From contig NHNW01000085.1 of assembly GCA_002786025.1 (NCBI GenBank), forward strand, positions 8,553 to 72,552: 64,000 nt of DNA. Direction: 5' to 3'. Shown piece by piece: positions 1-11,002 of this stretch. The translations under genes and the position numbers were made by a program. Position 1 is the stretch's first letter. Each line of letters begins with the position of its first letter. The notes beneath the pieces are model-generated. The model was given only the letters and a program-made list of their open reading frames with translations, did no database searches and was not told the DNA's origin. Origin of the DNA: Zasmidium citrigriseum (Eukaryota > Ascomycota > Dothideomycetes > Mycosphaerellales > Mycosphaerellaceae).

Positions 1-2
1 CC

Positions 3-2330
3 TCGACACCACCGCCGAGTCAGGGTCCCCAAGTCGCAATCCCCGCGCCCGCCTCTCCAATGACGGCAGTAGCTCCTCCCTTGACCTCTTTTCAACCGAG
101 TACGCGTCTGGGATGGAGTTCTAATGGCAACGGCTTTGGTGCCATGAACTCGGATGAAGTCAACAGAATGTTCACACCGGGCCCTCGCAAGACTGCCCAA
201 CGCCAGAACTCCTCCTCCTCTATCGCCTCCACCGCATCGTCGACATCTACCATCTCCGCTCCCACACAACCCCAGACCAACGGCCCGGTGCAGCCGCCCG
301 GGACTGAAGCTGGCAACTGGGCAGCTCGAAAGAAGCCGACGCGTGGTCTCTGGCCTCCAGGAAAAGCAGAGCCTGCGACTGGTATCACCACCGCGAGACC
401 ACAGCCGGTGAGCTCGGCGACTTCTGGGGCTACCGCTTCTTCGGCAATCTCCGCACTTCACGCGCCTTTACTCCCGTCTCAACAAATGGCGAACGGCAAT
501 GGCCAGGCGAATGGCGTATTGAGGGACCAGCAACAGCCTATGCCACCCGCGATTCTTCACCTCCTTCCCATGAACGGCACATTCGAGCGCAAGACCATCA
601 CTGTACCATATGCCCCTGACGTTTTGCGAATTGGACGACAGACGAACCAAAAGACTGTTCCTACGCCTTTGAATGGCTACTTCGATTCGAAAGTGCTCTC
701 GAGACAGCACGCAGAGATATATGCCGACCGCCAAGGGCGAATCTTCATTCGGGATGTCAAATCTAGCAATGGCACGTTCGTGAATGGCATGAGGTTGAGC
801 CAGGAGAATAAAGAGTCGGAGCCGAGGGAGTTGCGTGAACAGGACGTCTTGGAGTTGGGCATTGATATCGTGTCAGAAGATCAAAAGACAGTTGTGCATC
901 ACAAAGTGGCTGCCAAGGTGGAACATGCCGGCATATACGGCACCGCCAACGACGCTCTGAACTTTGGAGATCTCGATCCCAGCGCAGGACCTGGACTGGT
1001 GGCCAGCCCTCATCAGCTGAAAAGGACTGGAAGCCAAGGCTCGATCAATGGCCGGAATGCGAACAATCCGGCTATGAGCCAACAGGCCATGAACATGGGA
1101 ATGCTGAACCAGCCGCAGCATATGAGGAACTGGTTGAACCCTATCACGACTGAGCATATCGTGAAGAAACTCAATGTAAGTTCACTGTCACTCGTCCTGA
1201 CGCAATTGTACTAATTCGGACAGCACGAAATGAAACTGGCGCAGCTGCAATCACAAGAGATCGCACGTGCGCGACAAGTCGTCGAGAATATCCTCGGAGG
1301 AAAGATCGAACCGCCCGCACCTGTGTTCGAGAAGAAATCGAACTCGGAAAAAGCGAGACCTTCGCCGACCAAGTCGAAACTCGACCTCAAGGCGCACTTC
1401 TCAGAGCCTCCAATGCCTCCACCGCAGGCTCCTCTCCCAGAGAAGCCGGACGTGGCAAGGGCGCTCGCGGATCCCATGATCCAACCACTTCTACGACGCA
1501 GTGACACTGCCCGACCCCCATCAGCCAGCAGCTCGCCTACACGGACTGATCATTCGGGCGATATTCTTCGACTTTGCGAGGAATTGAAGCTTGCAAAGGG
1601 CGAGCTGAGCAGCCAGAGTGAGCGCATGAAGAACCTCGAGAATGAGCTTGCTCAGGAACGTACGGCTCGGGAGAGCGCAGAGCAAAGAGCGCACAGGTTA
1701 GAGCAGGGTGATCGACGGGACTCCCCAACGAACGATGGCCACCCAAGCGCGGAAAACAGCCCAAGCACGCAACTCAACAATCATCCGGCACCAGACCTTC
1801 AGGCACAACTCGACCGTTTGCGCACGTCAATGGACGAGATGAAGCAGCAGATGGAGGCTTACCGTCGACGAGCTGAAAGCGCAGAAGCTGAACGTGACGA
1901 AGCTCGTTCCAGCCTTGCTGAGTTGGTGGAGCAGAAGCGGAAGGAGAATGCTGAATATACCACGAAAGGAGCGCGGTCGTCGTCCAAATCCCCAAGAACA
2001 CCATCGAAAGGTGCATTCCAGCTCGACGGGAGCTCTGCAGTGCCCAATGGACACGCGATTTCACCAGCATCGATTCGAAGCCCCACTTCCGTCAGCTTAC
2101 TGGAACGAGCCGGCGTGGAAGATGGGCAACCCATCACCAAGGAACAGGCACAGATCATCACACAATTCCTGTCGCAGGAAGTTCTCGGACCCCAGTCGAG
2201 ATCGAGAGTTGGGGATCATGGAGATGCTCTGCTCTACTATGGGTTGCCCTATGGATCCTTTGCTGCGGTGGTTGTCCTTGGCTATATCGCCATGACCTGG
2301 GTCAACGGGTGGCCGAAGGCGGAACGATGA
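3..2330 (+). CDS. FHA-domain, coiled-coil, tail-anchored protein (SLMAP / HAM-4 / PRO45 / Vps64 family), probably 5'-partial
   Basis: Two exons, up to 1175 and 1224-2330. The 48-bp intron has GTAAGT, a CTAAT branch and CAG. The frame stays open upstream of the first ATG (position 60) to the window edge and reads as Ser/Pro-rich sequence, so the true start may lie outside; from that ATG the protein is 740 aa. Order of parts: Ser/Gln-rich N-terminus; FHA domain at about residues 175-265 with the RIG, SRQHAEI and SSNGTFVNG phosphothreonine-binding signatures; long coiled coils (about 485-545 and 590-640); and a hydrophobic C-terminal segment in the last 35 residues, typical of tail anchors. This architecture matches SLMAP-type subunits of the STRIPAK complex (HAM-4 of Neurospora, PRO45 of Sordaria, Far9/10 of yeast), which hold the complex at ER and nuclear-envelope membranes and act in hyphal fusion. 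The family call rests on architecture rather than alignment. Confidence 0.85.
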
Positions 2331-3299
2331 TCACACGAGAGCTTTTGAGCTGAAGGAAGCGAATTGCCATGCGGTGAGCAGGTTGCCCGACGCAAGCCCA
2401 GCTTTCCAGCACGCGACACAATCTTGGCGTGGTGGGAGAGCTCACGGCATGTGGGAAGCGTAGCGGCTTATGGCTCGCACGTGCGGACCCTGACACAGCT
2501 ACCGACCCGAAGGGAACTGCGCACAAGTGCCACCATCCAACCCTGCAAATGTGGTTGTTGAGCTTGAGCACGCACGCCGCGAGCGCTCGAGTGCAAGTAG
2601 GGCAACGATGCCACCGGGAAAGTGGGCAGCACCGCCAGAAGAGTGCAGATGGGAGATGACGCCGGCCTGTCGCCGAATGAACCCGAGACTGACGGCCGCG
2701 TTATTGTTTTGATCTCTTGTACGGAGTAAGCGAGGGCTTGGGATATGGAACGGAGAAGAAAGAAAAGAGCTTGTACTTTTGCTTGGATGGGGTCTCAAAA
2801 GAGCATGGCAATGGGATCAACGGAATGGTATGGGGAGCGGGCGGCGAAGGAGCATTATTTCTCTTTTGCGCGCGCATTTGCGAGGATGGGCTGCTTTTGG
2901 ACAACCGGGGGAAATGGTTGTCCATGTTGTCGAACACACATTTTCTTGCTTGTTGCTCTTCTTGTTCTTGCTGTTGCGATGACGAATACTTACTTTTCTG
3001 TCTCTCAGGGAAACAGCATGACAGACATGACTACGGCGTTCGACTGCTTTTCTTTTGTTGTACATACCATTACTATCGCTAGAGGCGTTTTACTATTCTA
3101 TTACTTAGTACCTGCTACATGCTTTTGGGGATGAGGAAGATTTCGGTATGTGGCTTGAGAGTTTTCGTTTGGACTTGGGAATGTCTCGGTAGGTGGAATG
3201 GTAGGAGCGTTTCAACTGTCAAAACGCTTGGGACCCTAGGGTTGGGTGGTAGGTGGCTTGTTGCAGTGGTATGGAGGATTGTAACGTCAAAAGAGACGA
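2331..3299. other. Intergenic stretch, no supported gene
   Basis: This is the 3' flank of the FHA gene. Short open frames on both strands have no recognisable domain and no start or splice support. It contains T-rich tracts near 2940-3070 that could belong to a 3' UTR. I see nothing else. Confidence 0.6.
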
Positions 3300-4540
3300 G
3301 TCAAGAGATGCAAGATCTTGAGAACCCTGCCTGCAGGATCGAAAAGGTGGAGGAATTGAATGCGGGTGGCCTGAAAGCCACGACCATTGTTGATTGTGAA
3401 GGAGGAATGAAATGCATTGAAGAGGTCACTTTCTCCGCTGGGATTGGTGCCGGATGGGTAGCCTTGAAGTTACGAGATGTGAAGTCGTTTAAGAGCCCTA
3501 CGTCAAGGATCGAAAAGGTGAGGGATTCGAATGAAGGCCCTTGAAAAGATAAAGTCAAGAATGGCGCCGGCTAGGTGGCCTGAAAGCCTCGAGGTGTCCC
3601 GGAGGAGTCTTTGGAGGCCTCTTGTGACGATGGAGAAGATGAAGGATTGAAATGCATTAAAGGGATGCTTCTCCGCCGAGATTGGTGTCAGTTGGGAGGC
3701 CCGAAAGCCACAAAATATGTTGATGGCGAAGGAGCCTTTGGAGCCCTTCATGCTGGTCAGGAAAGATGGAGGAAGGATTGATATGCCTTGATGAAGATAC
3801 GACTGTTCAAAGCCCTACTTCGAAGATGTAACAGGTGGACGAATTGAATACCTTGAAGAATTCATTCCCTTCGCCAGTTGGTGTCGGATAGGTGGCCTGA
3901 AAGCCACAAAATGTATCGATGGCGAAGGAGCTTTTGAATGGTTTGCAGCCCTACTTCATGGACGGAGAAGATGGAGTATTGAAATGCATTGGAGGGAATA
4001 GTGCTGGATGGACGGATGGCCTGAATGCCTCAAGGTGGTGACGGCGAAGGAGCTTTTGGAGAGTTTGGTGCCCTACTTCGAGCACTCAGCATGTAGAAGA
4101 TGGAGGGATGAAATCTTAAGGAGATGGTTGTCTCCGCCAAGGTTGGTGTCGAATGGATGGCCTGGTGAAAGCCACGGAAATTGTCAGCGGTGAAGGAGTG
4201 TTTGCAGCCCTTCCTTGTGGACAGGGAACATGGAGGATTGAAATGTCTTCGTGAAGAATGATTCTCGCCGCCGAGATAAGTGTCAAGGGGTGGCCTGAAA
4301 GCCATCGAAAGTGTCGACGGTGAAGGAATGTTTGGAGCCCTTCGAGTATCAGGACGAAGAAGGTGAAGGAATGGAATGCCTCGAAGAGGTGCTTCTATCC
4401 AAGAAAGTTGGTCTCGGATGGACGGATAGCCTAAAAAGCTAGGAGACGTGTCGGAGGCGAAGCAGTCTTTGAAGCCCTACCTCTGTGATGAAGAAAGCGG
4501 AGTTCATGGAATGCCTCGAAGAAGTCACTTCCTCCACTCG
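3300..4540. repeat. Decayed tandem repeat field, unit about 120-140 bp, roughly 9-10 copies
   Basis: A set of short words recurs in the same order: TTCTCCGCC, GAGATTGGTGTC, GGCCTGAAAGCCAC, GGCGAAGGAG, TTTGGAGCCCTACTTC, then GATGGAGGATTGAAATGC. The GGCCTGAAAGCC anchor or a variant falls at about 3371, 3463, 3580, 3701, 3897, 4021, 4162, 4295 and 4431. Most spacings are 117-141 bp, with one short (92) and one long (196) interval. Copies differ by many substitutions and small indels, and no frame stays open through the array, so it looks non-coding and old. It is not RIP-mutated: CpA and TpG are common. Confidence 0.8.
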
Positions 4541-5935
4541 TTCAACGGCTTACGTACTCACTGACTTCCTTATAGGGAAGGATGATGCCTTTTAAGATCT
4601 TAGTCTCTCGTTTGGGCACACAGTATGACATCGCTCCAAGTCTTCGGCACCGAATTCTGCGTGGCATTGGTGTCGTTGCCGTCGGCATGCCGCACGGCGT
4701 TAGGACGAGCGGTTGAGCCGAGTGTGTTCGGCAGTTGAAAAGATGCAAAGCGGCCCAATGGACGTCACTTTCAACATCTGATGATTAATTCCAGCAATGG
4801 TATGTCACCACCGGAACAAGAGCGGAAGGAAGATGGTCGCTATACCTCCCCAAACCAGCCTTCGTATACTACTGTCTCTCTTGGAATGATGGAAGGGTTG
4901 TAGGAATTGAGTTCGCCGGCCGGCCTGGAACTCCACGTGGGAAGCGATCCTTCGGGAGCTCTGAGCGAGCCCTGGGGTGTTAGGGCACGCTACCTCCTAC
5001 TTTTTCTTTGAGATTCGAGAGGGATTCTTTCTGGTGTGATGGTGCCCTTGGTTTGGCTTGCAGATGGACGGTCGGGAAGGCCGATGATCAGGCGAGGTTG
5101 AATAGAAGGGGGGAGTGAGAGATGAGTGGCACGCACGTTCTTGCTGCTGCTGTTCTGGCTCCGTGGAAGAGTCTGCAAACTCCATCAAACTTCTGACTCT
5201 GCATCTCTAGGTCAATCCTCCCATCACAGAGCAGAACCTGACGTATTCCTCCGACCCCAACACCTGCACACGCCGCATATTCCGCGCCTTCGCCACCGGG
5301 CTTTCACGGGCATTGCAGCTGCACCAAATCCCTCCCGTGCAACTGTGGCGTTTAGGGCGAACTACCTCTATACGACCACAAGGCTCTCGGCCGTTGGGGC
5401 TTGACAGGGAAATGCCTATAGGTGCGTTACTCTGCCGAGAAGGACTGTCGATCCTTTTCTCGCGCAGGTAGGGCTCGGCGGCTCGTGGGTTACCGATTTA
5501 TCCTGAGGGCATTGCGTAAGGAGTGCAGGGTGGGTTTAAGGTTTGTGTGGTCTGAACATTTAGGCCTCTGTGCCCTAGAGGTGTAGGGTTGGCGGTTTGT
5601 TTAAAGAGGTGTTGGGCCCCTCTCTTGGTGTGGACCAAGTTACTACGATTGTTTGCAGCGAGCCCTATTTCCGGAGGCCAAGCTACGGCTGCCAACATTG
5701 GAGTCAGCGGGTTGGATTCGACTCTTGGATTTGTCTGCCCTATTTGGTCAGGGCAAGAGAAGGACTTGGAGCACGCGATTTTCGGAGTCTTGGTCTCGGG
5801 GCCCGACAGTGAGGTGTGATTCCAAAGGACTTTCGACCTTCGGTTTCTCAACAAGAACGATATCATCCCCAGGACAAAGAATACAAGACGAAACTTTCGA
5901 TCCACCAACAACATCAACAAGGACACTCTGAAGCG
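4541..5935. other. Intergenic stretch, no supported gene
   Basis: About 1.4 kb between the repeat field and the next small gene. Open frames of 60-140 codons occur on both strands but have no family signature and no splice-linked partners. Normal, non-RIP composition. Confidence 0.55.
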
Positions 5936-6376
5936 ATGGCCTCCTCACTCGAGATCCTCCGCCCAACCACCTCCCTCCGAACCCCATCATCTCGTCCCTC
6001 CCCTCAAACCACAACAACAACCGACCTCGAACGCCACAGCATAACAATCGCCCAAGCCCTCGCCCTTAAGAACACCACCCATCCAATCCTCAAAACCCAC
6101 CTCTCCCCCGACTTCACCAGCGACGATCGACAAACACGATCCGCGGCTGCCTCCCGGATCGGCACCGAGGTGATATCTGTTTGTGCGAATGTCGATGAGG
6201 AGAGAGGGAGGGCGAGCGTTTGGTTGTTGAGTCGGGAGAAGGATCTCAGGAATGGCGGGTTGAGTGGGGAGAATGTTACGGTGCTGAGTTGGTGGAAGGA
6301 GAGGGGAATGTGGAGGTGTTATCGGCAGATTGCTGAGAGGGGGATTAGTGGGTTTCCGCCTTCGTTTTGGAGATGA
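5936..6376 (+). CDS. Small uncharacterised protein, 146 aa
   Basis: Single-exon frame with a good start context (GCG before ATGGCC). The frame extends in-frame to 5816, but this ATG is preferred because codon use and Ser/Thr-rich coding character begin here. The N-terminus (to about residue 40) is Ser/Thr-rich and probably disordered. The rest reads as a compact domain with VTVLSWW and GMWRCYRQI near the end and a GFPPSFW tail. The Trp/Arg-rich end recalls NTF2/SnoaL-like folds, but no catalytic residue can be pointed to, so no function is given. No signal peptide or membrane segment. Confidence 0.55.
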   Translation: MASSLEILRPTTSLRTPSSRPSPQTTTTTDLERHSITIAQALALKNTTHPILKTHLSPDFTSDDRQTRSAAASRIGTEVISVCANVDEERGRASVWLLSREKDLRNGGLSGENVTVLSWWKERGMWRCYRQIAERGISGFPPSFWR

Positions 6377-7165
6377 ACAGAGTCAGGGAGGAGGGTAGAG
6401 TTTTGAGCTTTTTGAACAGCGATTTGGCGAGATGGAATCGATTCCGAGATGGTATTCATGACTCAACGGGCGTTCGTGTTGAGATGAAGTGGAGCGATTT
6501 CTTGATTTTTTCGATACTGGACGACATCAGCGAGCAAAAGCGAACAGCCTTGATGGAGTTACGATTCATGGAGCGATTCGAATTGAGGCATCCATCCGGT
6601 CAAATATCTCTTGGTGTATGCAACAGAGTAGTTGTCAATGACCAAAAGAAATGCATGCCGAGATCCTGTTCCTTCTTCATGCACTTTCAAGCGTTCTTTC
6701 TCCCCAGACAACTTGTTCTTTCTCTTGCCTTACCAATCAACCACAAACACCTTCCACATCACCAATCTCAAATTGGAACATCCAGTAGATCACTCTCATG
6801 ACAACTACAAGTCGACCCGAATACGATTGTCGATCGATATGGTCGTCGGAATATTCACTCACCATGATTGGCGCTAGCCCGTGTGACGCTAGCGGACGGC
6901 TGCAGCGCTCGTTTCCACGCTCTCGGCTGCGAGCTTCCTTCCTTCGCCGACATGGGTTGCTTGTCATGTCATCACGCCCTGCATCTTTCGGCCTATTTTG
7001 TCTCTTTTGCCATCGACAGCATCTTCTGTGCAGCTTTTTGGCCTTTGGAGATTGCACGTTGGCGAGATCGAATCTGCAAAGAGCAAAGGAGACGGATTCC
7101 TCTGGTGGTGCTGGTGCCCGACGACTTTCGAAGTTGGTATCGGATCGTTATCGCCACACGATGAT
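6377..7165. other. Intergenic / promoter of the MFS gene
   Basis: About 0.8 kb. Open frames here on both strands overlap each other and lack domains. The MFS frame itself runs upstream to 6998, but that extension reads as poor coding sequence. The stretch most likely holds the 3' UTR of the small gene and the promoter and 5' UTR of the transporter. Confidence 0.5.
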
Positions 7166-8575
7166 ATGTCAAAGGCGTACGATTTGAGCTCATCTCCAAG
7201 AAGCTCAGCAGACGACATATCACTTCACGAACTCGGTCGACTGTCAGCAGAATCAAGACACTCATCAGACTTCGGCCATCTCCTCTCCGACGATGGCTCC
7301 TCGATCTCTTCGACAGATCTTCCACCGGTGGATGGCGGTCGAGGAGCCTGGACCTACCTCTTTGGCACCTGGCTTTTGGAGGCCATGGTCTGGGGCTTTC
7401 CTCTAAGCTTCGGTGTCTTCCAGGAATACTACTCCAAGCATGAGCTCTTCCACGAGAGCAATCTTATCCCCACCATCGGAGCATTGGCAACTGGCGTGAC
7501 GTATCTGGGCATGCCGTTGACCAATCCTATTGCGGTGAGATGGCCGCAGTATCGACGGACGATGGTCGTGGTGGGCTACAGCATGTGCATGGTTGGCATC
7601 TTCGGGGCGTCGTTTGCAAAGGAGGCGTGGCAATTGCTCGTGTTTCAGGGACTACTGTTCGGCCTTGGGTGGGTGGTCTGCTACACGCCATTCCTGTTCA
7701 TGCTGAATGGGTGGTTCATTGAGAAGAGGGGCCTGGCTTATGGAATTCTCTTCTGTGCCAGCGGGTTCTCTGGACTGTTCATTCCACTGGGCGTTGGAGC
7801 TTCGTTGCAACGACTCGGCTTCAGGGATACTTTGAGAGGATATGCGATACTGGCGATCGTCATCTCTGGACCTGGACTGTTACTCATGAGACCAAGGATT
7901 TCTCATGGTCACCACAGCGAATCCCACAATCAAAAGAAAGGACCGGGTATTAGTACCTTGCTGGCATACTGCAAGACTACGCACTTACCCCTTTTCGCCG
8001 CCGCAGTCTTTCTTCAAGGTCTCGCCTTCTTCCTCCCAAACATCTTCATCACCTCCTTCGCACAAGATCTCGGTCTCTCCTCGACAGAAGGATCCGGACT
8101 CCTCGCTCTGATCTCGCTATCCCAGGTCTTCGGGCAACTCTGGCAAGGTTGGATCTCAGATCGCATCAACGTCTACATTCCAGCCTCGATATCTGCTTTG
8201 GCTCCCGGTCTCGCCGCCGTATTCCTCTGGGGTCCGGCGAGAGGAATGGCCTATCTCGCTCCATTTGCTCTAATCTGGGGCTTCTTCAGTGCCAGCTACA
8301 CGGTCTTGCTAACCAGGATGTGCACCACGATGATTGATGGCGTTGGCGACGAAGACGCTGATGAAAAGCTTTTCATGCTCCTCTACGCTGTCTTGAGCGT
8401 CATGCGTGGGCTATCGAACATCCTCGAAGGACCTCTGAGTACCTGGCTCATCGTTGACGGTCTTGACACCGGAAAATTCGGTCTCGTTCGATACAGCAGA
8501 ATCGTTTGGTTCACGGCCTTTTGCATGCTAGCCAGCTCAATGGTAGGACTGGGTTGGCTCAGGAGAAAGAGATGA
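7166..8575 (+). CDS. MFS transporter, monocarboxylate transporter-like
   Basis: Single exon, 469 aa from the chosen ATG, where a typical acidic, Ser-rich cytosolic N-terminus begins; an ATG 168 bases further upstream is in frame but adds untypical sequence. After about 60 polar residues (LPPVDGGRGAW just before the membrane part) come about 12 hydrophobic segments in two halves separated by a polar loop (about residues 245-265, His/Lys-rich). Features shared with fungal MCT-type MFS proteins include the GGRGAW..FGTW entry, the SFGVFQEYY segment after TM1 and the central loop. The likely role is proton-linked uptake or export of a small organic acid or related solute at the plasma membrane; the substrate cannot be read from sequence. 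It lies upstream of the NLP gene on the same strand, with a separate promoter. Confidence 0.88.
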   Translation: MSKAYDLSSSPRSSADDISLHELGRLSAESRHSSDFGHLLSDDGSSISSTDLPPVDGGRGAWTYLFGTWLLEAMVWGFPLSFGVFQEYYSKHELFHESNLIPTIGALATGVTYLGMPLTNPIAVRWPQYRRTMVVVGYSMCMVGIFGASFAKEAWQLLVFQGLLFGLGWVVCYTPFLFMLNGWFIEKRGLAYGILFCASGFSGLFIPLGVGASLQRLGFRDTLRGYAILAIVISGPGLLLMRPRISHGHHSESHNQKKGPGISTLLAYCKTTHLPLFAAAVFLQGLAFFLPNIFITSFAQDLGLSSTEGSGLLALISLSQVFGQLWQGWISDRINVYIPASISALAPGLAAVFLWGPARGMAYLAPFALIWGFFSASYTVLLTRMCTTMIDGVGDEDADEKLFMLLYAVLSVMRGLSNILEGPLSTWLIVDGLDTGKFGLVRYSRIVWFTAFCMLASSMVGLGWLRRKR

Positions 8576-9035
8576 GAACGGAATCCGGATCAAGAACAGT
8601 TCCTGCATATCTTCACATGCTCACGACTCAAGTTCCCTGAAGAGCCAAGAACATGCGCCGGCCCCCGTTCTCCACATCACGAACGAGCAGGGATCAAACC
8701 TGGCTCCTTCCCTGTTGGGTATTATCTCCGGGACTATGCAAGGCACGAACGATGTCACCAAGCCAACTAGGATGATATCGGAGAATTCGAGTGCACCTCT
8801 ACGAATGACCCCTCACACGTGGTTTGGTAGTGCATTGGCGATATGCAGCTGTGAAACTGCGTATATGAGGGAACGGCGAATGTCGAATGGAAGATAAGAG
8901 TTGAGGGCACGAGGACGTTTCGAGCGAGTTCTTGGTAAACGCCGCGTGGACGAGAGGATTGAGTATAAAGGTATCACGGACTATCCTCTCAACGACCGAC
9001 CCCATCGACGACGACGATACGACCAGCTCGACAAG
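8576..9035. other. Intergenic region carrying the NLP promoter
   Basis: 460 bp between the transporter stop and the NLP start codon. A TATA box is annotated separately. Nothing else is recognised. Confidence 0.6.
8964..8969 (+). promoter_or_regulatory. TATA box of the NLP gene
   Basis: TATAAA inside GAGTATAAAGG, 72 bp upstream of the ATG at 9036. Such a clear TATA box at this distance is typical of strongly and conditionally expressed secreted-protein genes in filamentous fungi. Confidence 0.55.
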
Positions 9036-9915
9036 ATGAAGTTCACCACGACCATCGCTCTCAGCTTTGCCGCTGCAGTGTCAGCCGCTGCTATCGAGAA
9101 GAGAGCTGTCATCGACCACGATGCGGTTGTTGCGTTTTCAGAGACTGTTCCCTCTGGAACAGCGGGCCAGTTGTATCTCAACTACAAGCCTTACTTGAAC
9201 CGCGAGTCGGGCTGTGTCCCATACCCAGCCGTCGACGCCGATGGAAACACCAGGTAATCCGAAGCCCGAAGCCTTTGGAGGAGGAGACTGGGCTAATCGA
9301 TGATTACAGTGGAGGACTGAACCCAACTGGTAGTTCCACGGGTGACTGTCTTGACTCGAGTGGACAGGTCTATGCCCGCGCAACAACGTATAGTAAGCAT
9401 TCAGAACAGAGTCACCTACCTGTGAGATCTCGACTGACCTCCTATCCCTACAGACGGCGCCTACGCAATCATGTACGCCTGGTACTGGCCGAAAGACTCA
9501 CCCCTCACAAACCTCGGTCACCGCCATGACTGGGAGTCTATCGTCGTCTGGCTCTCATCCGAGTCAACGTCCGCCACTCTGCAGGGCGTCGCTGCCTCTG
9601 GCCATGGAGATTATGAGACTAGCACGAGTCCCAACTTGAGCGGCACGCATCCGTTGATCAGATATTACAATACCTTCCCGCTGAACCATCAGTTGGGGTT
9701 CACGAGTACTCAGGGCAGCCAGCAGCCGTTGATTGCGTGGGAAAGTTTGACTGAGGCGGCGAGGAGTGCGTTGGGGAGTACGGATTTCGGTGAGTGATAT
9801 GAATGAGGAATTGAGCATCGTTCGTGTGACTGACCGGTCCTGTGATTTAGGTGATGCCAACGTCCCCTTCATCGACTCCAACTTCCAGAACAACCTCGGC
9901 AAGGCCGCCCTCTAA
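9036..9915 (+). CDS. NLP: necrosis- and ethylene-inducing peptide 1-like secreted protein (NPP1 family)
   Basis: Four exons (9036-9253, 9310-9392, 9454-9789, 9851-9915), three short introns with clean GT..AG ends, frame kept at each join; 233 aa, the usual size. An N-terminal signal peptide of about 18 residues is followed by a Lys-Arg (EKR), a likely Kex2 processing site. The NPP1 domain follows: two cysteines before the centre (type-1 NLP pattern), an AIMYAWYWPKD stretch, and the heptapeptide GHRHDWE that lines the metal-binding pocket. NLPs are secreted proteins that bind plant sphingolipids and permeabilise eudicot membranes; some family members are non-cytolytic and have other roles. All exons are open and the key motif is present, so the gene looks intact. 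Activity cannot be judged from sequence. It points to a plant-associated lifestyle. Confidence 0.93.
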
Positions 9916-9981
9916 GCACAGGATCAACTACATACACCATCAGCAAACAGACGCCTTGATACCAAGATCACAAATCATACA

Positions 9982-10485
9982 TCACCCCAACCCTCCCTCA
10001 GCTTCCTTCGCTTTAAGCGCCTCCTGCCTCTCCCGATTCCTCTTTCCCAAAACCCTCAACGTATTCCTCCTCTCAATTTCCGTCATCTGGCCCCAATTCT
10101 CAATTCTCGAAAGCGTGCCGTCTTGGTTGACGACCAGGGGTCCTAGGGCGTCCATTTTCACGGTGGCTTCGCCGGTCGACATGTCAAGTTTTGAGGTTGA
10201 TTCTTCGGTTGGTGGTGGTGGAAGGGGGAGAGGCTCGGTTTTTTGGTCTTTGGGTTTTTGGTCTTGTTGTTTGGGATCTTGGATGGCGGATTGAGATGTG
10301 GTGGTGGACATTTTGGACGTGGCGAAAGACTTGGAGATATTGTGGTTGGAGGGGACGCGGACAGTGCGTGTGGTTGAAGTCCAGAGGGATCGCATTGAGA
10401 GATATTCTTGATATGTGAGTGCGATTGCCAGCAGAGCGATGAGGATGGAGCTGATAATTGTGGTAGAGTAGCGTGATCGACCCAT
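9982..10485 (-). CDS. Small single-pass membrane protein of unknown function, 167 aa
   Basis: Single-exon frame, convergent with the NLP gene (66 bp between stops). A hydrophobic segment at about residues 10-27 predicts a signal anchor. The middle is Pro/Gln/Lys-rich and disordered, and the C-terminal 55 residues hold a compact motif with LGPLVVN, DGTLSRI and NW followed by a Glu/Arg-rich helix. I recall this DGT-SRI-NW-type motif from small conserved Pezizomycotina proteins without assigned function. A second Met near residue 59 could serve as an alternative start and would remove the membrane anchor. Confidence 0.65.
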   Translation of the reverse strand: MGRSRYSTTIISSILIALLAIALTYQEYLSMRSLWTSTTRTVRVPSNHNISKSFATSKMSTTTSQSAIQDPKQQDQKPKDQKTEPLPLPPPPTEESTSKLDMSTGEATVKMDALGPLVVNQDGTLSRIENWGQMTEIERRNTLRVLGKRNRERQEALKAKEAEGGLG

Positions 10486-11002
10486 GATCTGGGGAAGCTT
10501 GTCGAAATTTGAAGGTTCAGCAAAGAATGAAGCGTCTGTTTTCGATGGTTCATGGCTACAGAACCACTTATATGTGAAACTTAGCTAGGTAGCATTTCCC
10601 AGAATGTCGAGGGAATCGTCTTGTTGTGTGGAGCCATTGGCTACATCATCACGTGATCATGAACGGGGCTCGCAGAGGAGCGTGTTTGCTCCTTCCAAAG
10701 ACGGTAGTCGTGAAGTTGGTCTTTGCATGTGAAGCTTCGGGTGTTGCACACACAAGATGCTGCTTCCAAACATGTCGCCTCTGATTCGTAGGCTTCAGAT
10801 ATTCACACAAAGTCAGTCTCGCAGAGAAGTCCTATAGATGTTCCCACCTTGTCGTCAATCAACAAACGCCGTTTGCTCCTCCCCAAAGTGGCGCTAAGAC
10901 ACAGTGTTTGCCCTTGAGACAAAGCCAAAACCACCATGACCACCACAACCTGAAGTCAAGTTCCACAAACACCTTACACTCTCTCTCAACACAACACTCA
11001 CC
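10486..11002. other. Divergent intergenic promoter region
   Basis: 517 bp between the start codons of the minus-strand small membrane protein and the plus-strand PHD protein. Just before 11003 it is CA-rich with little G, as in many fungal 5' UTRs. No gene seen. Confidence 0.55.

Noticed and set aside
6998..7165. Upstream extension of the MFS protein by 56 residues
   Set aside because: The extension is Cys/Trp-rich and unlike MFS N-termini, while the ATG at 7166 opens a typical acidic Ser-rich leader.
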